A stretch of 64,000 nucleotides of DNA from the NCBI GenBank assembly GCA_018711265.1, contig DVIM01000026.1, positions 14,038 to 78,037 of the forward strand, in the 5' to 3' direction. The position numbers and the translations under genes are program-made. The notes below the pieces were generated by a model, which saw only the letters and a list, made by a program, of their open reading frames with translations, was not told the DNA's origin and made no database searches. The DNA is from Spyradocola merdavium (GTDB lineage Bacteria; Bacillota; Clostridia; Christensenellales; UBA1750). Positions 49,199 through 59,121 of the stretch are shown here, piece after piece (position 1 is the first letter of the stretch; each line of letters opens with the position of its first letter).

Positions 49199-49226
49199 AT
49201 TATACTTCAAACTTTCCGCCTTGAAA
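49199..49226 (-). promoter_or_regulatory. internal promoter of ftsA-ftsZ
   Basis: TTTCAA (49221-49226), 16 bases, TATAAT (49199-49204) on the minus strand, in the 179-base spacer between ftsQ and ftsA; would give extra FtsAZ independent of the mraZ promoter. Confidence 0.6.
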
Positions 49227-49305
49227 AGGTCTGCTTTCTCTCCCGCAGGTAAAATCCCCTGACATTTTCTGACTCTTTACAAGTTGGAAACATATGGAAG
49301 CGCGC

Positions 49306-50217
49306 TCAGCCGGCCTCCTCCGGCGCATCCGGCTCCTCAGAAGGCGGCGGCGTCTGCTGGGGCTCGTCCGACGGCGCGGCGCTGGATTCCGGCTCGCTGC
49401 CGGCATCCGGTTCACTGCTGCCGGCATCCGGCTCGCTGCCGGCGTCCGGCGTGGCGCCGGCGTCCGGCTCCGTGCCGCCGTCCGGGGCGGGCGTCTCCTC
49501 CGGCGCAAGGTAGGAGGCGTTTTCCCCGGTGGAGACGGTGATCACGCCGCCGGAATACCCCTCGGAGACGAGGATCGGCTCCACCGCGCGCAGCCAGCGG
49601 ATCTTTTCCGCCATGTCTTCAAAATTTCCCAGGCGCACCTCAAAGCCGCTGACCGTCGTCATCCACAGGTCGGATACGGCCTCCAGGTTGATCTCGGAGA
49701 CGAGCTGGATGACGTCTTGGCTGTGCAGCTCGGTCAGGATCGCGCGCATGGCGTCCATCTGGCTCTCCTGGCTGGCGGCGACGGTCTCGCCCACGGCGGC
49801 GCCGCCGACCACGTTCAGGCTGCTGACCACGGGCAGGTCGAGGTCGCCCAGGCCCGGCTGCACCTCCAGGACAAAGCCCGTCTCGTCCACGACGAGGAAG
49901 CTGTCCTGGTAGCGGATGGCTGCGCTGGCGCGGCGCTCAAAGACCTGGATGCGCAGCGTATCCGGAAACAGGTAGTCGATGGACTCGACCTCGAAATAGG
50001 GGTCTGCGTCGATCTTTGCGCGGATCTCGTCAAAGTTCAGCTTGAAGATGCTCTCCTCGTTGGCGATGGCGGCCAGGTCCACCACGTCCGCCGGATCGCG
50101 CGCCTCGCATCCCAGGACCACGACCTCGCGCACGCGCATCGCCTCGCTGCAGGCGTAGGCGCTGCCCGCGACAACCACGAGCAGCAGGAACAGCACAAGA
50201 TAGATCCGCGCGCGCAA
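49306..50217 (-). CDS. ftsQ: cell division protein FtsQ/DivIB
   Basis: 303 residues: a membrane helix (about 4-25), a POTRA domain (MRVREVVVLGCEARDPADVVDLA), the FtsQ beta domain (DTLRIQVFERRASAAIRYQDSFLVVDETG, split) and a C-terminal tail of about 70 residues with PDAGS repeats and Glu/Pro/Ser. Stabilises the divisome with FtsL. The tail is longer than usual. Ends 13 bases after murA stop region. Confidence 0.88.
   Translation of the reverse strand: MRARIYLVLFLLLVVVAGSAYACSEAMRVREVVVLGCEARDPADVVDLAAIANEESIFKLNFDEIRAKIDADPYFEVESIDYLFPDTLRIQVFERRASAAIRYQDSFLVVDETGFVLEVQPGLGDLDLPVVSSLNVVGGAAVGETVAASQESQMDAMRAILTELHSQDVIQLVSEINLEAVSDLWMTTVSGFEVRLGNFEDMAEKIRWLRAVEPILVSEGYSGGVITVSTGENASYLAPEETPAPDGGTEPDAGATPDAGSEPDAGSSEPDAGSEPESSAAPSDEPQQTPPPSEEPDAPEEAG
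49370..49470 (-). repeat. PDAGS-encoding repeat in ftsQ
   Basis: Imperfect repeats of about 15-24 bases (GEPDAGS, SEPDAGS, ATPDAGS); five PDAG units, GC-rich. Confidence 0.7.
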
Positions 50218-50229
50218 TGGGGTCCCCTC

Positions 50230-51498
50230 CTAACGTCTTTCGTCTGTGATCTCCATTCTTTGGGCCGCGCCGCCCAGCGCGGCGAGCTTTTCCTCCAGCC
50301 GGTCGTACCCCCGGTCGATCAGGGCCACGTTCTCCACGACGGACTCCCCCTCCGCCGCGAGCGCCGCGATGCAGAGCGCCGCGCCCGCGCGCAGGTCCCG
50401 CGTGTGCACCCGCGCGCCCGTCAGGGCCTCCACCCCGCGCACGACCGCCACGCGCCCGCTGACCTGGATGTCCGCGCCCATGCGGTTCAGCTCCGCCGCG
50501 TGGGACATCCGGTTCTCAAACACGTTCTCCACCACGACCGAGGTCCCCCGCGCGAGGGTGAGCAGCGCCATCATCTGGGCCTGCATGTCTGTGGCAAACC
50601 CGGGAAAGGGCGCCGTCTCGATCCGGCGCACGGGCCGGGGCCTGTCGCGCATGCGCACGCGCACGCCCTCGCGCAGGGTCTGCACCGTGCAGCCCGCCTC
50701 CTTGAGCTTGGCCAGCAGCGCCTGCATATCCTGCGGCCGCGCGTCGCGGACGTAGACGTCCCCGCGCGTCGCCGCGCCGGCCAGCAGCAGCGTGCCCGCG
50801 CAGATGCGGTCGGGCAGGGGCTCGTACTCGCACCCGTGCAGGTGCGCGCCGCCGCGGATGTGCACCGCGCCCGATCCCGCGCCGCGCACACGCGCCCCGC
50901 AGGCGTTGAGGAAGCGCGCAAGGTCCTGGATCTCCGGCTCGCGCGCCGCGTTGTGGATCACGGTCTCCCCCGGCGCGCAGACCGCGGCCATCATCGCGTT
51001 CTCCGTCGCGCCGACGGACGGGTAGTCCAGATGGATCGGCCCGCCGCGCAGGCTCCCCGAGCAGAGGATGTGCCCGTGCCGCTCCTCGATCTGCGCGCCC
51101 AGGGCCCGCAGCCCCTGCAGGTGCAGGTCGATGGGCCTCAGGCCTATCTCGCACCCGCCGGGATATGTAAACACCGCGCGGCCGAACCGCGCCAGCACGG
51201 GCCCCAGCATGAAGATGGACGAGCGCATCTGCTTGGAGAGCGCCTCGGGCATGACGTGCTCGCTCGCGCCGTCCGTGTCCACGATCAGGTCCATCCCCTC
51301 GCGCGCCGTGCGGCAGCCCAGGCTCTCGAGCAGCCGCAGCATGTTGGCAATGTCCGCAAGGTGCGGGCAGCCGCTCAGCCGCACCGGCCCCTTTACGAGC
51401 ATGCACGCCGCAAGCAGCGGCAGCACCGCGTTCTTGGCCCCATAGGCCCGAATCTCGCCGGAAAGCGGCCTTCCTCCGCAAATGGAAAACGCCTCCAT
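50230..51498 (-). CDS. murA: UDP-N-acetylglucosamine 1-carboxyvinyltransferase
   Basis: First step of peptidoglycan precursor synthesis (enolpyruvyl transfer to UDP-GlcNAc). 422 residues: GAKNAVLPLLAA (residues 20-31) with the conserved Lys-Asn, PGGCEIGLRPIDLH with the catalytic Cys near 114, and FPGFATDMQAQMMAL near 300 with the Asp. ATG at 51496-51498, AGGAGGGGG upstream. Placed where murG/murB are often found in this cluster. Confidence 0.95.
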   Translation of the reverse strand: MEAFSICGGRPLSGEIRAYGAKNAVLPLLAACMLVKGPVRLSGCPHLADIANMLRLLESLGCRTAREGMDLIVDTDGASEHVMPEALSKQMRSSIFMLGPVLARFGRAVFTYPGGCEIGLRPIDLHLQGLRALGAQIEERHGHILCSGSLRGGPIHLDYPSVGATENAMMAAVCAPGETVIHNAAREPEIQDLARFLNACGARVRGAGSGAVHIRGGAHLHGCEYEPLPDRICAGTLLLAGAATRGDVYVRDARPQDMQALLAKLKEAGCTVQTLREGVRVRMRDRPRPVRRIETAPFPGFATDMQAQMMALLTLARGTSVVVENVFENRMSHAAELNRMGADIQVSGRVAVVRGVEALTGARVHTRDLRAGAALCIAALAAEGESVVENVALIDRGYDRLEEKLAALGGAAQRMEITDERR

Positions 51499-51568
51499 CA
51501 AAACCCCCTCCTGTCCCTGGCAGGATATGTGGCGGGGCGCGCGATGGTGCAGATTTCCCCGGAAAAAA

Positions 51569-52915
51569 TCAGCCCTCGGCGCGCGCCCAGCGCTCCTTGA
51601 GGCGGACGAGCGCCGGCGGCGCGACCCGTTCCCGGATGGCGGCCGGCCGCCGCGAGACGGAGACGAGCAGGCCAATGGTCGTAAGGAAGATGGCCATCGT
51701 CGTGCCGCCGGAGGTGAAGAAGGGCAGCGGGATGCCCGTGGTCGGCGCAAACCCCGTCACGACCAGGACGTTGATGACGACCTGCAGGGCGATGACCGAG
51801 GTCAGCCCCAGCGCAAGATAGGTCCCGAAGCGGTCAATGGCGTTGACCGCGATGCGGTAGCCGAAGTAGATCAGCGCGAGGAACACCCCGAGCACCCCGC
51901 ACGCGCCCACGAACCCCAGCTCCTCGCCCACGATGGCAAAGATGAAGTCCGAATAGGCGTAGGGCAGGAAGTTGTGCTTCTGCTTGGACAGGCCGAGCCC
52001 CGTGCCGAACCAGCCGCCGTTGCCCAGGGCGTAATAGCTCTGCACGAGCTGATAGCCCTCGCCGCGGACGTCCTGCCACGGGTCCAGGAAGAAGACGATG
52101 CGCTCCCACCGGCTTGGAATGATGAACCGCGCCAGGATGAAGAAGCCCACGATGGCAATGCTCAGCAGCACGATCAGCGTGCGCTTGCGCATCCCACCCG
52201 CCATGAGCAGGAACAGCGTGACGAACACCAGCAGGCACGAGGTGGAAAGGTTCGGCTGCGCCAGGACCTCCAGAATCAGCAGGCCCACCGTAAACAGCGC
52301 GGCGAAGTTGTTGCGCCAGAACAGGTGCATGGTCTTCTGCTTCTTGTCCATGTAATAGGCCAGGTAGAGCACCACCGCGACCTTGAGGATCTCCGCCGGC
52401 TGGATGGAGAGCCAGGTGTGCCTCGGCGGGCCGAAGTACAGCCAGCGGTAGGCGTTGTTGACAAAGGGCGAGCGGATCAGGAAGAAGTGGCCGTCGTTGA
52501 AGAACGAGGCGACCGATCCCAGCTTTGGCAGCAGCACCACCAGCCCCAGCATCACCGCGCACGCGCCGCACAGCGCCATGACCACCCAGCGCTGCTTGAG
52601 CCAGCGGTAGTCCAGGTGCATGGCGAAGAAGAAGCCGACGCCGCCGACCGCCATGCCGAAGAGCTGCGTCTTGAATTCGCCGAGCGCGTCCTCGCCCTTG
52701 ACGCTCATCGTGTAGGAAGAGGCGGAGAGCACCATCAGCGAACCCAGCAGCGTCAGGATGATCGTGCAGACCACCACGCCCCAGTCGATGGGCAGGTGCT
52801 GCCCGATGACCCACATGTTGCGCAGCGTCCACTTCTGCGGCGCGGGGTCGTTGATGTGGGATCGCCGTCGCTCCGCCTTTTTTCGCTGCTGCGCCGCCTT
52901 GTCGGCCGTCTTCAT
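51569..52915 (-). CDS. ftsW: lipid II polymerase FtsW
   Basis: SEDS-family glycosyltransferase at the septum, 448 residues, about ten membrane helices after a basic N-terminus of 40 residues. SIQPAEILKVAVVLYLAYY, LGNGGWFGTGLGLSKQKHNFLPYAYSDFIFAIVGEELGF and PTTGIPLPFFTSGGT (each in parts) are the SEDS signatures, including the catalytic Asp near SDFIFA. ATG at 52913-52915. Follows murD. Confidence 0.93.
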   Translation of the reverse strand: MKTADKAAQQRKKAERRRSHINDPAPQKWTLRNMWVIGQHLPIDWGVVVCTIILTLLGSLMVLSASSYTMSVKGEDALGEFKTQLFGMAVGGVGFFFAMHLDYRWLKQRWVVMALCGACAVMLGLVVLLPKLGSVASFFNDGHFFLIRSPFVNNAYRWLYFGPPRHTWLSIQPAEILKVAVVLYLAYYMDKKQKTMHLFWRNNFAALFTVGLLILEVLAQPNLSTSCLLVFVTLFLLMAGGMRKRTLIVLLSIAIVGFFILARFIIPSRWERIVFFLDPWQDVRGEGYQLVQSYYALGNGGWFGTGLGLSKQKHNFLPYAYSDFIFAIVGEELGFVGACGVLGVFLALIYFGYRIAVNAIDRFGTYLALGLTSVIALQVVINVLVVTGFAPTTGIPLPFFTSGGTTMAIFLTTIGLLVSVSRRPAAIRERVAPPALVRLKERWARAEG

Positions 52916-52951
52916 CGCGGTTTTTCCCTCCCTTCCGGGCAATGCGCGCGC

Positions 52952-54310
52952 CTACAGGCGCGAGACGATCTCCTTGAACACGCGGCCGCGCTCCTCATAG
53001 TCCTGGAACATGTCGAACGAGGCGCACGCGGGCGAGAGGAGCACGTTCTCCCCCTCCCTGGCGCAGGACCGCGCAAGGAGCACGGCCTCCTCAAAGGTCT
53101 TTGCGTGCAGGATGCTCTCAAAGCCGACCGCGCGCAGCGCCCGCTCGATCTGCTCGGCCGTATCCCCCAGGACCACGACCGTGTGGATCTTGCTGGCCAG
53201 GATCTCGCGCGCCAGCGGCAGGAAGTCCGTGTGCTTGTCGTACCCGCCGGCGAGCAGGACCGTCGGGGCCTTCATCGCGCGCACCGCGCGGATGGAGGCG
53301 TCCACGTTTGTGCCCTTGGAGTCGTTGATGTAGGTCACGCCCTCCACGGTGCGCACCGTCTCGATCCGGTGCTCGACGCCGGGGAAGGTCTTGAGCGTGT
53401 GGCGCACCACCGGCGCGGGAACCCCCGCCAGCATGGCGAGCGCCGTGGCGGCCAGGGCGTTTTCCAGGTTGTGCTCGCCGGGGATGCGGATCTCGTCCGC
53501 GCGCAGGACGCGCTTCTTGTGCCCATTCAGGGAAAAAACGACCTCCTCGCCCTCGAGGTATGCGCCCGTCTCCACCTCCTGCCGCCGGGAAAAGAACGCC
53601 GGCGCGCAGGGGATGCGCTCGGCCATGCCCCGCACGATGGGATCGTCCAGGTTGAGGACCGCGTAGTCGCCCTGCCCCATGTTTTCAAAGATACGCTCCT
53701 TGACGCGGATGTATTCCTCCATGGTGCCGTGGCGGTTCAAATGGTCCTCCGTGATGTTGCACATCACCGCGATGTGCGGGTGGAAGGTTGTGATCGTCTC
53801 CAGCTGGAAGGAGGAGACCTCCGCCACCGCGACGTCCTCCTCGCCGCACTGCAGCGCGCAGGCCGTAAACGGGTAGCCGATGTTGCCAACCACGTAGGTG
53901 GTCTTGCCCAGGTTGCGGAAGATTTCCCCGATGAGGGTGGTGGTGGTGGTCTTGCCGTTTGTGCCCGTCACCGCGTAGAGCGGCGCGCGGGAGACCTGCG
54001 CGCCCAGCTCCAGCTCGCCGATGAGCGGGACGCCCGCGGCCTGCACCGCGCGCAGGATCGGCGCCTGCATGGGGATGCCGGGGCTCGTCACGGCAAGGTC
54101 GTAGGACTCCAGGTCCGCGGGCTGGGCCTGGTCCCCCAGGCAGCGGCGGATGTCCATGCCCTCCAGGGGCTGGAGCGCCTCTGCGAGCTTCTCCTCCGCC
54201 TTGCTGTCGGAGATGGTCACGCGCGCGCCCAGCTCGTAGAGGCACTGCGCCGCGCTCACGCCGGAGCGCGCCATGCCGCACACCAGGACTTTTTTTCCTT
54301 CAAAATTCAC
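52952..54310 (-). CDS. murD: UDP-N-acetylmuramoylalanine-D-glutamate ligase
   Basis: Adds D-Glu to UDP-MurNAc-L-Ala. 452 residues: Rossmann start VLVCGMARSGVSAAQ (residues 8-22), P-loop VTGTNGKTTTTTLIGE near 113, NITEDHLNRHGT, INDSKGTNVDASI and LLAGGYDKHTDF. GTG start. Between mraY and ftsW. Confidence 0.95.
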   Translation of the reverse strand: MNFEGKKVLVCGMARSGVSAAQCLYELGARVTISDSKAEEKLAEALQPLEGMDIRRCLGDQAQPADLESYDLAVTSPGIPMQAPILRAVQAAGVPLIGELELGAQVSRAPLYAVTGTNGKTTTTTLIGEIFRNLGKTTYVVGNIGYPFTACALQCGEEDVAVAEVSSFQLETITTFHPHIAVMCNITEDHLNRHGTMEEYIRVKERIFENMGQGDYAVLNLDDPIVRGMAERIPCAPAFFSRRQEVETGAYLEGEEVVFSLNGHKKRVLRADEIRIPGEHNLENALAATALAMLAGVPAPVVRHTLKTFPGVEHRIETVRTVEGVTYINDSKGTNVDASIRAVRAMKAPTVLLAGGYDKHTDFLPLAREILASKIHTVVVLGDTAEQIERALRAVGFESILHAKTFEEAVLLARSCAREGENVLLSPACASFDMFQDYEERGRVFKEIVSRL

Positions 54311-54344
54311 GTCTGTTCACCGCCTGTTCTTTGTTTTTTCCGTC

Positions 54345-55334
54345 TTAGAGCGTCGTGGAGAGCAGGCCCACGGCGCAGGCTGCGATCGTGATGAGCGCAA
54401 ACACCAGAACGATCTTCCGCTCGGAGACGCCGCTCATCTCAAAGTGATGGTGCAGCGGGGCCATGCGCAGGAGCCGCCGGTGCCGGTACTTGATGGAGAG
54501 GATCTGCAGGATGTCCGAAAGGCTCTCCGCCACGTACATCACGCCCATCACGAGGATGAGCAGCGGCTGCCGGAGCAGGAGCGAGGCCATCACATACGCC
54601 CCGCCCAGACCGAAGGACCCCGTATCCCCCATGAACACGCGCGCCGGGTAGGCGTTGAACCGCAAAAAGCCCAGGCACGCGCCCGCCGTCGCCGCGCAGA
54701 GGACGGACATGGCGCCCGCGGCCTGCGCGTCCACGCCGGCGCTCTGCGCAAAGAGCGCGACAAGGCCCAGGGCCACCATCACGATCATCGTAACGGTCGA
54801 GAGCAGTCCGTCCACGCCGTCCATGAGGTTGACGGAGTTGGTCGTGGCCACGATGGTAAACACCGCAAAGGGGATGTACCAAATGCCAAGGTCCCACTGG
54901 ATGTCCGTAAAGGGGATGTAGATCTTGCTGCCCACGTAGGGGCTAAAGTAGCAGAACAGCGCCGCCGCCAGGGCGAGGAGCACCTGCAGGGCGATCTTCT
55001 GCTTGGCGGAGAGCCCCTCCGGCCGCTTGCGCACGGCCTTGATAAAGTCGTCCAGGAACCCGATGCCCCCGAACCCCAGCGCGAAGAGCACCGCGGGCAG
55101 CATCAGGCTCCAGCGCGTCTGCGCCGGGGAAAAGACCAGCGCGGCCAGGGCCAGGGCGGCAAGGATCATGATGCCGCCCATGATCGGGGTTCCGGTCTTC
55201 TTGTTGTGCGTTTCCAGGCCATAGTTGCGCTCCGTCGCGCCAAAGTTCAGGCGCCTGAGCTTCTCGATGACGAACGGCCCCATCGCCAGCACCGCCAGAA
55301 AGGCGACCAGCAGGGCAAAGACCATGCTTTGCAT
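54345..55334 (-). CDS. mraY: phospho-N-acetylmuramoyl-pentapeptide transferase
   Basis: Makes lipid I on undecaprenyl phosphate. 329 residues, ten membrane helices. GTPIMGGIMIL, FLDDFIKA with the Asp-Asp pair near 104, NSVNLMDGVDGLLS with the catalytic Asp, FMGDTGSFGLGG, and PLHHHFEMSG with the triple His. ATG start. Confidence 0.95.
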   Translation of the reverse strand: MQSMVFALLVAFLAVLAMGPFVIEKLRRLNFGATERNYGLETHNKKTGTPIMGGIMILAALALAALVFSPAQTRWSLMLPAVLFALGFGGIGFLDDFIKAVRKRPEGLSAKQKIALQVLLALAAALFCYFSPYVGSKIYIPFTDIQWDLGIWYIPFAVFTIVATTNSVNLMDGVDGLLSTVTMIVMVALGLVALFAQSAGVDAQAAGAMSVLCAATAGACLGFLRFNAYPARVFMGDTGSFGLGGAYVMASLLLRQPLLILVMGVMYVAESLSDILQILSIKYRHRRLLRMAPLHHHFEMSGVSERKIVLVFALITIAACAVGLLSTTL

Positions 55335-55360
55335 ACGGCTTCATCCTTTATGTTGTATTC

Positions 55361-56809
55361 TCACTCCACAAGCTCCATCTCGCTGAGCAGTTCGCGCACG
55401 ACGACCTTCTCGTCAAAGGGCAGCTTCCTGCCGCCGATGTCCTGATAGGTCTCGTGCCCCTTTCCGGCCAGGACGATCACGTCCCCGGGCTTGCCCATCT
55501 GCATGGCGAAGCGGATGGCCTCGCGCCGGTTTTCGATCACCGTGTAGGGCGCGCCCGTGGGCTGGATGCCCGCCTCGATCTCCCGCAGGATCTCCATCGG
55601 GTCCTCCAGGCGCGGGTTGTCGCTGGTCAGGATGGAATAGTCCGCAAGGCGCCCGCTGATCTCGCCCATGATGGGGCGCTTTTCCTTGTCGCGGCCGCCG
55701 CCGCAGCCGAACACGCAGATGAGCCGGCCCTTTGTGAACTCGCGGATGGTCTTCAGGATGCTCTCCAGCGAAGCCGGACTGTGGGCATAGTCCAGGATCA
55801 CCCGGTAGGGCGTGTGCGTGGGCAGGGGCTCGATGCGGCCCGGCACGACCGTCACGCTCTCCAGGCCCGCCTTGACGTCCGTGGGGCGCATGCCCATCTC
55901 CAGGCACGCCACCGCCGCGGCCATGCTGTTGTAGACGTTGAAGATGCCGGAGATGTGCAGGTGCAGCGGGATGCGCACGTCGCGCCAGCTCAGGACGTAG
56001 CTGACGCCGCTTTCGTGGATCTCGATGTCGTTGGCATAGGCGTCCGCCGGCATGGAGACGCCGAACGTCGTCGCGGGCACGCGGCCCAGCATGTGCTTTC
56101 CGGCCTCGTCGTCGGCATTGACGACCGCGTGGCCGATGTAGAAGGGGTCAAAGAACTTCTCCTTGGCCTTTCGATAGGTTTCCATGGTGCCAAAGTAGTC
56201 CAGGTGGTCCTGGGAGAAGTTCGTGAACACGCCCTGTTCAAACTTCATGCCGACGAGCTTGCGCAGGTCCAGCGCGTGGGCCGAAACCTCCATCACGAAG
56301 AAGTCGCACCCCGCGTCGCGCATGCGGGCGAGCAGGGCCTGCTCGTCGATGGGGTCCGGGGTGGTCAGGTTGGAGGGCTCCTCCTCTTCGTCGATGTAGG
56401 TGCACACCGTGCCCATCAGACCCACCTTGTGCCCCGCCTGCCGCGCGATGGCCCGCACGAGGAAGGAGGTCGTCGTCTTCCCCTTTGTCCCGGTGATGCC
56501 CACGCCCCGCATGCCGCGGGAGGGATAGCCGTAGAAGCACTGCGCCATGTAGCTCATGGCCGCGCGCGCGTCCGCCACCCGCACCTGGGGCAGGTCCACC
56601 GGCAGGCGGCGCTCCACGACCAGGGCTGCGGCGCCCTTTTCCGCCACCTGCTGGGCAAAGCTGTGGCCGTCCACGCGCAGGCCCGGTAGGCAGAAGTACA
56701 GGTCCCCCGCCTTCACCTTTCTCGAGTCGCAGGCAAGGCCCGCGATTTCGGCCTCCCCAAATACCTCCGGGCTGTCCGGCAGGCTGCTTGCAAGCTGAGT
56801 CAGTTTCAA
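55361..56809 (-). CDS. murE: UDP-MurNAc-tripeptide ligase MurE
   Basis: Adds the third stem residue. 482 residues: GITGTKGKTTTSFLVRAI (about 108-125) P-loop, NLTTPD near 150, NFSQDHLDYFGTME, YAHSP, VFGCGGGRDKEKRPIMG, and SDNPRLEDPMEI. The Asp-Asn-Pro-Arg (DNPR) motif is the one tied to meso-diaminopimelate, so the wall is probably mDAP type. TTG start (56807-56809) with AAAGGAGAGG before it. Follows spoVD; murF, usually next, is missing. Confidence 0.94.
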   Translation of the reverse strand: MKLTQLASSLPDSPEVFGEAEIAGLACDSRKVKAGDLYFCLPGLRVDGHSFAQQVAEKGAAALVVERRLPVDLPQVRVADARAAMSYMAQCFYGYPSRGMRGVGITGTKGKTTTSFLVRAIARQAGHKVGLMGTVCTYIDEEEEPSNLTTPDPIDEQALLARMRDAGCDFFVMEVSAHALDLRKLVGMKFEQGVFTNFSQDHLDYFGTMETYRKAKEKFFDPFYIGHAVVNADDEAGKHMLGRVPATTFGVSMPADAYANDIEIHESGVSYVLSWRDVRIPLHLHISGIFNVYNSMAAAVACLEMGMRPTDVKAGLESVTVVPGRIEPLPTHTPYRVILDYAHSPASLESILKTIREFTKGRLICVFGCGGGRDKEKRPIMGEISGRLADYSILTSDNPRLEDPMEILREIEAGIQPTGAPYTVIENRREAIRFAMQMGKPGDVIVLAGKGHETYQDIGGRKLPFDEKVVVRELLSEMELVE

Positions 56810-56877
56810 GTGTGTTCCTCTCCTTTATGCTCTGGTCCTCTCATCGGGTTTTCTCTTCTCTTTTTCTGCGCCGATTC

Positions 56878-59022
56878 CTACTCAAAGGTGACCACGACCT
56901 CGGTTCCGGCCGCGACGCGCTCGCCGGGCTCCGGGTCCTGGGACACGCAGATGCCGCTGCCGTCGATCTTCATCGTCAGGCCGACCTCGCGCAGTTCGCG
57001 GTTGGCCGGCACCAGGGACAGGCCCGTCAGGTCCGGCACATCCACAAGGCCGTCGTCCTGGGGCTCCACGTACTCGGTGTAGAGCACGACGAGCGAGCCC
57101 TCCGGCACCTCGGCGCCCGCGGCGGGGAGCTGTCCTTCGATCGTCTGCCCCAGGCCGGAGACCATGACGCGCAGGCCCGCGTTGTTCATGGCGGCGCTGG
57201 CGGACTCGACCGTGCTGCCCGTGACGCCCGGCACCTCGACGGTGCTGCCGGCCAGCTCCTCCTCGCCCTCCTCGTACTCGGGCTCGACCCCCAGGTACTT
57301 GAGCGTCTCCTCCAGGATCATGCGCGCGTAGGGCGCGGCCACGGTGGAGCCGTAGTCCGGGCGGACGCTCGGCTCATCCACGATGAACAGCAGGCCGATC
57401 TCCGGGTCGTCCATGGGCGCAAAGCCCAGGAAGGAGCAGACGTGCAGGTCGTTGGAGACCTTGCCGTTGACGTACTTCTGCGCGGTGCCGGTCTTGCCGC
57501 CGACGCGGTATCCGGGGATGTAGGCGTTGCGGCCGCCGCCGTTTTCCACGGCGTTCTCCAGCAGGTCGCGCATGATGGCGGAGGTCTGCTCGGAGATGGG
57601 GGTGCCCAGGACCTCCTTGCCGTAGCTCTCGACCACTTCGCCCTCGTCCGTCAGGATCTCCTTGACGATGTGGGGCTTGAGCAGCTCGCCGCCGTTGACC
57701 GCGGCGCTGCACGCGGTCAAAAGCTGCACGGGCGAGACGGAGACGCTCTGGCCGAAGGCCACGCGGGCGATGTCCACGTCCTTTACATATTTATAGGCGA
57801 TCATCTGCCCGCTCGTGGCGCCGGGGAGGTCGATGGGGACCTCCATGCCGATGCCGAAGTCGTGCAGCCCGTCGTAGAAGGTGTCGATGCCCATGCGCAG
57901 CGCCAGCTCCACGAACACGGGGTTGCAGGAGTTGGCCACCGCGTCCACCAGCGTCTCGGACCCATGGGGGTTGCCCGTGCGCCAGCAGGAGATCTTGTCG
58001 CCGTCGACGATGGTGTATCCCTTGCAGTAGAAGGTGTCGTCCATGCTGGTGACGCCGTTCTCCAGCGCAAGGGCCGTCGTCAGGATCTTGAAGGTGGAGC
58101 CGGGTTCATAGGCGTCCTGCACGCAGGAGTTGCGCATCAGGGCGGACAGCTCCGTCAGGTCGTCGCGCGGCGGGTCGTTCAGGTCGAAGTCCGGCTTGTT
58201 GACCATGCCCAGGATCTCGCCGGTCTTGACGTTCATCATCACGACCTGCACGCCCTGGGCGCCCGTCTCCTCCAGCGCCTGCTCGGCCACGCTCTCCATG
58301 ACGGATTGGATGACGTAGTCCACCGTCAGGCGAACGGTGTACCCGTTTTCGGGCGGGATGTACTCCTCCTCGCCCGTCTCCATCCGGCGCGCGCCCGCGT
58401 CGATCTCGGTCACGACGCGCCCGTCCGTTCCGCGCAGGTACTCGTCCAGGCTCTTTTCCAGCCCTTCCTGCCCTTCGCCCGAGACCGTGCAGAACCCCAG
58501 CACCTGCGTCAGGAACGCGCCCATCGGGTAGACGCGGACCGTGTCCTCGCTCACGGAGATGCCCTGCAGGTTTGCGGCCTCCACCTGGTCGCCCAGCTCG
58601 ATCTTGACCTGGCGCGCCAGGCGCACGCTGTTCTGCTCGGTGTCGGTGATCTTGTCGTAGACCTCCTGCGCGTCCAGGTCGAGGATGTTGGCCAGCGTCT
58701 GCGCGGTGCTGCGGATGCGCAGCTCCTTGTCCGCAGCGTCCTCGCTGTCTTCGCCCAAGACGTCCTTGGGCGATGCGGTGATGGTCACTGAGCTTGCCGA
58801 CTGCGCCAGCACCTTGCCGTTGACGTCCACGATCTCCCCGCGCTTGGCGGTAACCGTAAACGACCGCGTCCACTGCGAGAGCGCGCGGCTCTGCAGGTTC
58901 GCGCCGTCGATGATCTGGATGTAGAAGAGGCGCGAAACCATGACCACAAAACAAAGAACAACAAGACAAAAGAGCCAGCCAATCCGGTTCTTCGTCTTGT
59001 CGGTAGGGGACGTATTCGGCAT
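56878..59022 (-). CDS. spoVD: SpoVD/FtsI-type class B PBP with two PASTA domains
   Basis: 714 residues: one membrane helix (about 15-34), dimerisation domain, transpeptidase with PGSTFKIL (SxxK, near 310), VANSCNP (SxN) and GGKTGTAQ (KTG, near 510). The C-terminus holds two PASTA repeats starting VEVPGVTG (about 580) and VDVPDLTG (about 645). It may serve septation (as FtsI/PBP2B) or spore cortex; being the only class B PBP in the cluster, it probably does vegetative division here. Confidence 0.92.
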   Translation of the reverse strand: MPNTSPTDKTKNRIGWLFCLVVLCFVVMVSRLFYIQIIDGANLQSRALSQWTRSFTVTAKRGEIVDVNGKVLAQSASSVTITASPKDVLGEDSEDAADKELRIRSTAQTLANILDLDAQEVYDKITDTEQNSVRLARQVKIELGDQVEAANLQGISVSEDTVRVYPMGAFLTQVLGFCTVSGEGQEGLEKSLDEYLRGTDGRVVTEIDAGARRMETGEEEYIPPENGYTVRLTVDYVIQSVMESVAEQALEETGAQGVQVVMMNVKTGEILGMVNKPDFDLNDPPRDDLTELSALMRNSCVQDAYEPGSTFKILTTALALENGVTSMDDTFYCKGYTIVDGDKISCWRTGNPHGSETLVDAVANSCNPVFVELALRMGIDTFYDGLHDFGIGMEVPIDLPGATSGQMIAYKYVKDVDIARVAFGQSVSVSPVQLLTACSAAVNGGELLKPHIVKEILTDEGEVVESYGKEVLGTPISEQTSAIMRDLLENAVENGGGRNAYIPGYRVGGKTGTAQKYVNGKVSNDLHVCSFLGFAPMDDPEIGLLFIVDEPSVRPDYGSTVAAPYARMILEETLKYLGVEPEYEEGEEELAGSTVEVPGVTGSTVESASAAMNNAGLRVMVSGLGQTIEGQLPAAGAEVPEGSLVVLYTEYVEPQDDGLVDVPDLTGLSLVPANRELREVGLTMKIDGSGICVSQDPEPGERVAAGTEVVVTFE

Positions 59023-59121
59023 GCAGGGGTTTCTCCTTTCCGCAGGACTGCTCGCACCTCTTTCTCTTTTTCTATCGATCGGGCGAAACGGGGGTCTTTT
59101 TTCTGCGATGCGCCGCCGCCG

